Shown: piece after piece, positions 13,219 through 13,462 of the stretch
Position numbering within the stretch: position 1 is the first letter of the stretch
Layout: each line of letters opens with the position of its first letter
NCBI GenBank assembly: GCA_964513925.1
Contig: CAZENR010000024.1
Coordinates: forward strand, 1 to 13,462
Direction: 5' to 3'
DNA length: 13,462 bases
Source: DAORHV01 sp964513925
Lineage (GTDB): Bacteria > Patescibacteriota > Gracilibacteria > Peribacterales > Peribacteraceae
Notes under the pieces: generated by a model
What the model was told of the DNA's origin: nothing
Seen by the model: only the letters and a program-made list of their open reading frames with translations
The model's database searches: none
Translations under genes and position numbers: made by a program

Positions 13219-13462
13219 ATGGTTCTCATTAACGACAATTCGTCCGTGCTGCACATCGGAGATGCCATGCCGCACTTCCGCTTGCCGGCAACCGACGGGA
13301 TGACCGTAGACAGCGCCATGATTAAAGATCCGGTCCTTGCCGTTGTCTTCACATGCAATCACTGTCCCTATGCACAGGCATACGATCAACGGCTGATCGC
13401 TTTGGCGAATCACTTCGACCAGGAAGGCGTGCAGTTCGTGCTCGTAAGCAGCAACGATGCCA
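13219..13462 (+). CDS. thioredoxin-fold / AhpC-TSA-like protein, N-terminal part
   Basis: The first 81 residues are in the window and the gene continues past the right edge. IGDAMPHFRLPATDG (13-27) is the opening of a peroxiredoxin/TlpA-like domain. VVFTCNHCPYAQAYDQRL (42-59) carries the CxxC redox pair C46/C49 as CNHC, followed by a helix and a strand ending VSSNDA. The FxCNHCPY form is typical of bacterial thioredoxin-family proteins with a [FI]xCNHCPYV core, presumed to be thiol-disulfide oxidoreductases. No signal peptide is present, so it is probably cytoplasmic. It is divergent from the NUDIX gene. A poor TATCGT lies 19 nt before the ATG. Confidence 0.85.
   Translation, partial: MVLINDNSSVLHIGDAMPHFRLPATDGMTVDSAMIKDPVLAVVFTCNHCPYAQAYDQRLIALANHFDQEGVQFVLVSSNDA

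Noticed and set aside
1..13462. CRISPR array, transposase or insertion sequence
   Set aside because: No regularly spaced repeats and no transposase-like protein were seen anywhere in the window.

Overview
The window holds bacterial chromosomal DNA, moderately GC-rich except for an AT-richer first 200 bases. It uses the standard code. I cannot name the organism. Several features together suggest a candidate-phyla-radiation (Patescibacteria, perhaps Peribacteria-like) genome: a eukaryote/archaeal-type isoleucyl-tRNA synthetase, unusual domain fusions, a -10-like box only 6-17 nt ahead of most start codons, and almost no Shine-Dalgarno sites. This assignment is a low-confidence inference.

Layout. 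Bases 2-199 (+) are the 3' end of an unrecognised, probably surface-exposed protein. Bases 225-632 (-) are a complete tmRNA gene (ssrA), with a 5' flank of about 200 nt carrying two strong hairpins. A four-helix membrane protein of the phage-holin-4/DUF360 type follows (840-1235, -). Bases 1236-1863 contain no convincing gene but are packed with inverted repeats, including an imperfect palindrome of 110 nt. A small two-helix membrane protein (1864-2211, +) meets ileS tail to tail across an 11-bp hairpin. ileS (2264-6619, -) encodes an IleRS of 1451 aa. Divergent from it lie an M20-family metallopeptidase (6732-8174), an orphan 157-aa protein (8221-8694) and a 335-aa protein with a GNAT-like motif (8801-9808), all on +. 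Convergent with these is a 913-aa RelA/SpoT homologue fused to a ten-helix EamA/DMT transporter (9826-12567, -), preceded on the same strand by a NUDIX hydrolase (12613-13104). The window ends in the start of a thioredoxin-fold protein (13219 onward, +).

Two proteins stand out. First, the IleRS carries two separate, apparently intact histidine-phosphatase domains in consecutive loops between the CP1 editing region and the KMSKS half of the catalytic core. Its editing domain also lacks the conserved aspartate. Second, the RSH protein has an intact (p)ppGpp-hydrolase site but an eroded synthetase domain, and it continues in frame into a complete drug/metabolite-transporter module. This would place alarmone hydrolysis at the membrane. 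tmRNA, IleRS and the RSH/NUDIX pair all belong to translation quality control and starvation signalling, but nothing in the sequence shows that they are co-regulated.
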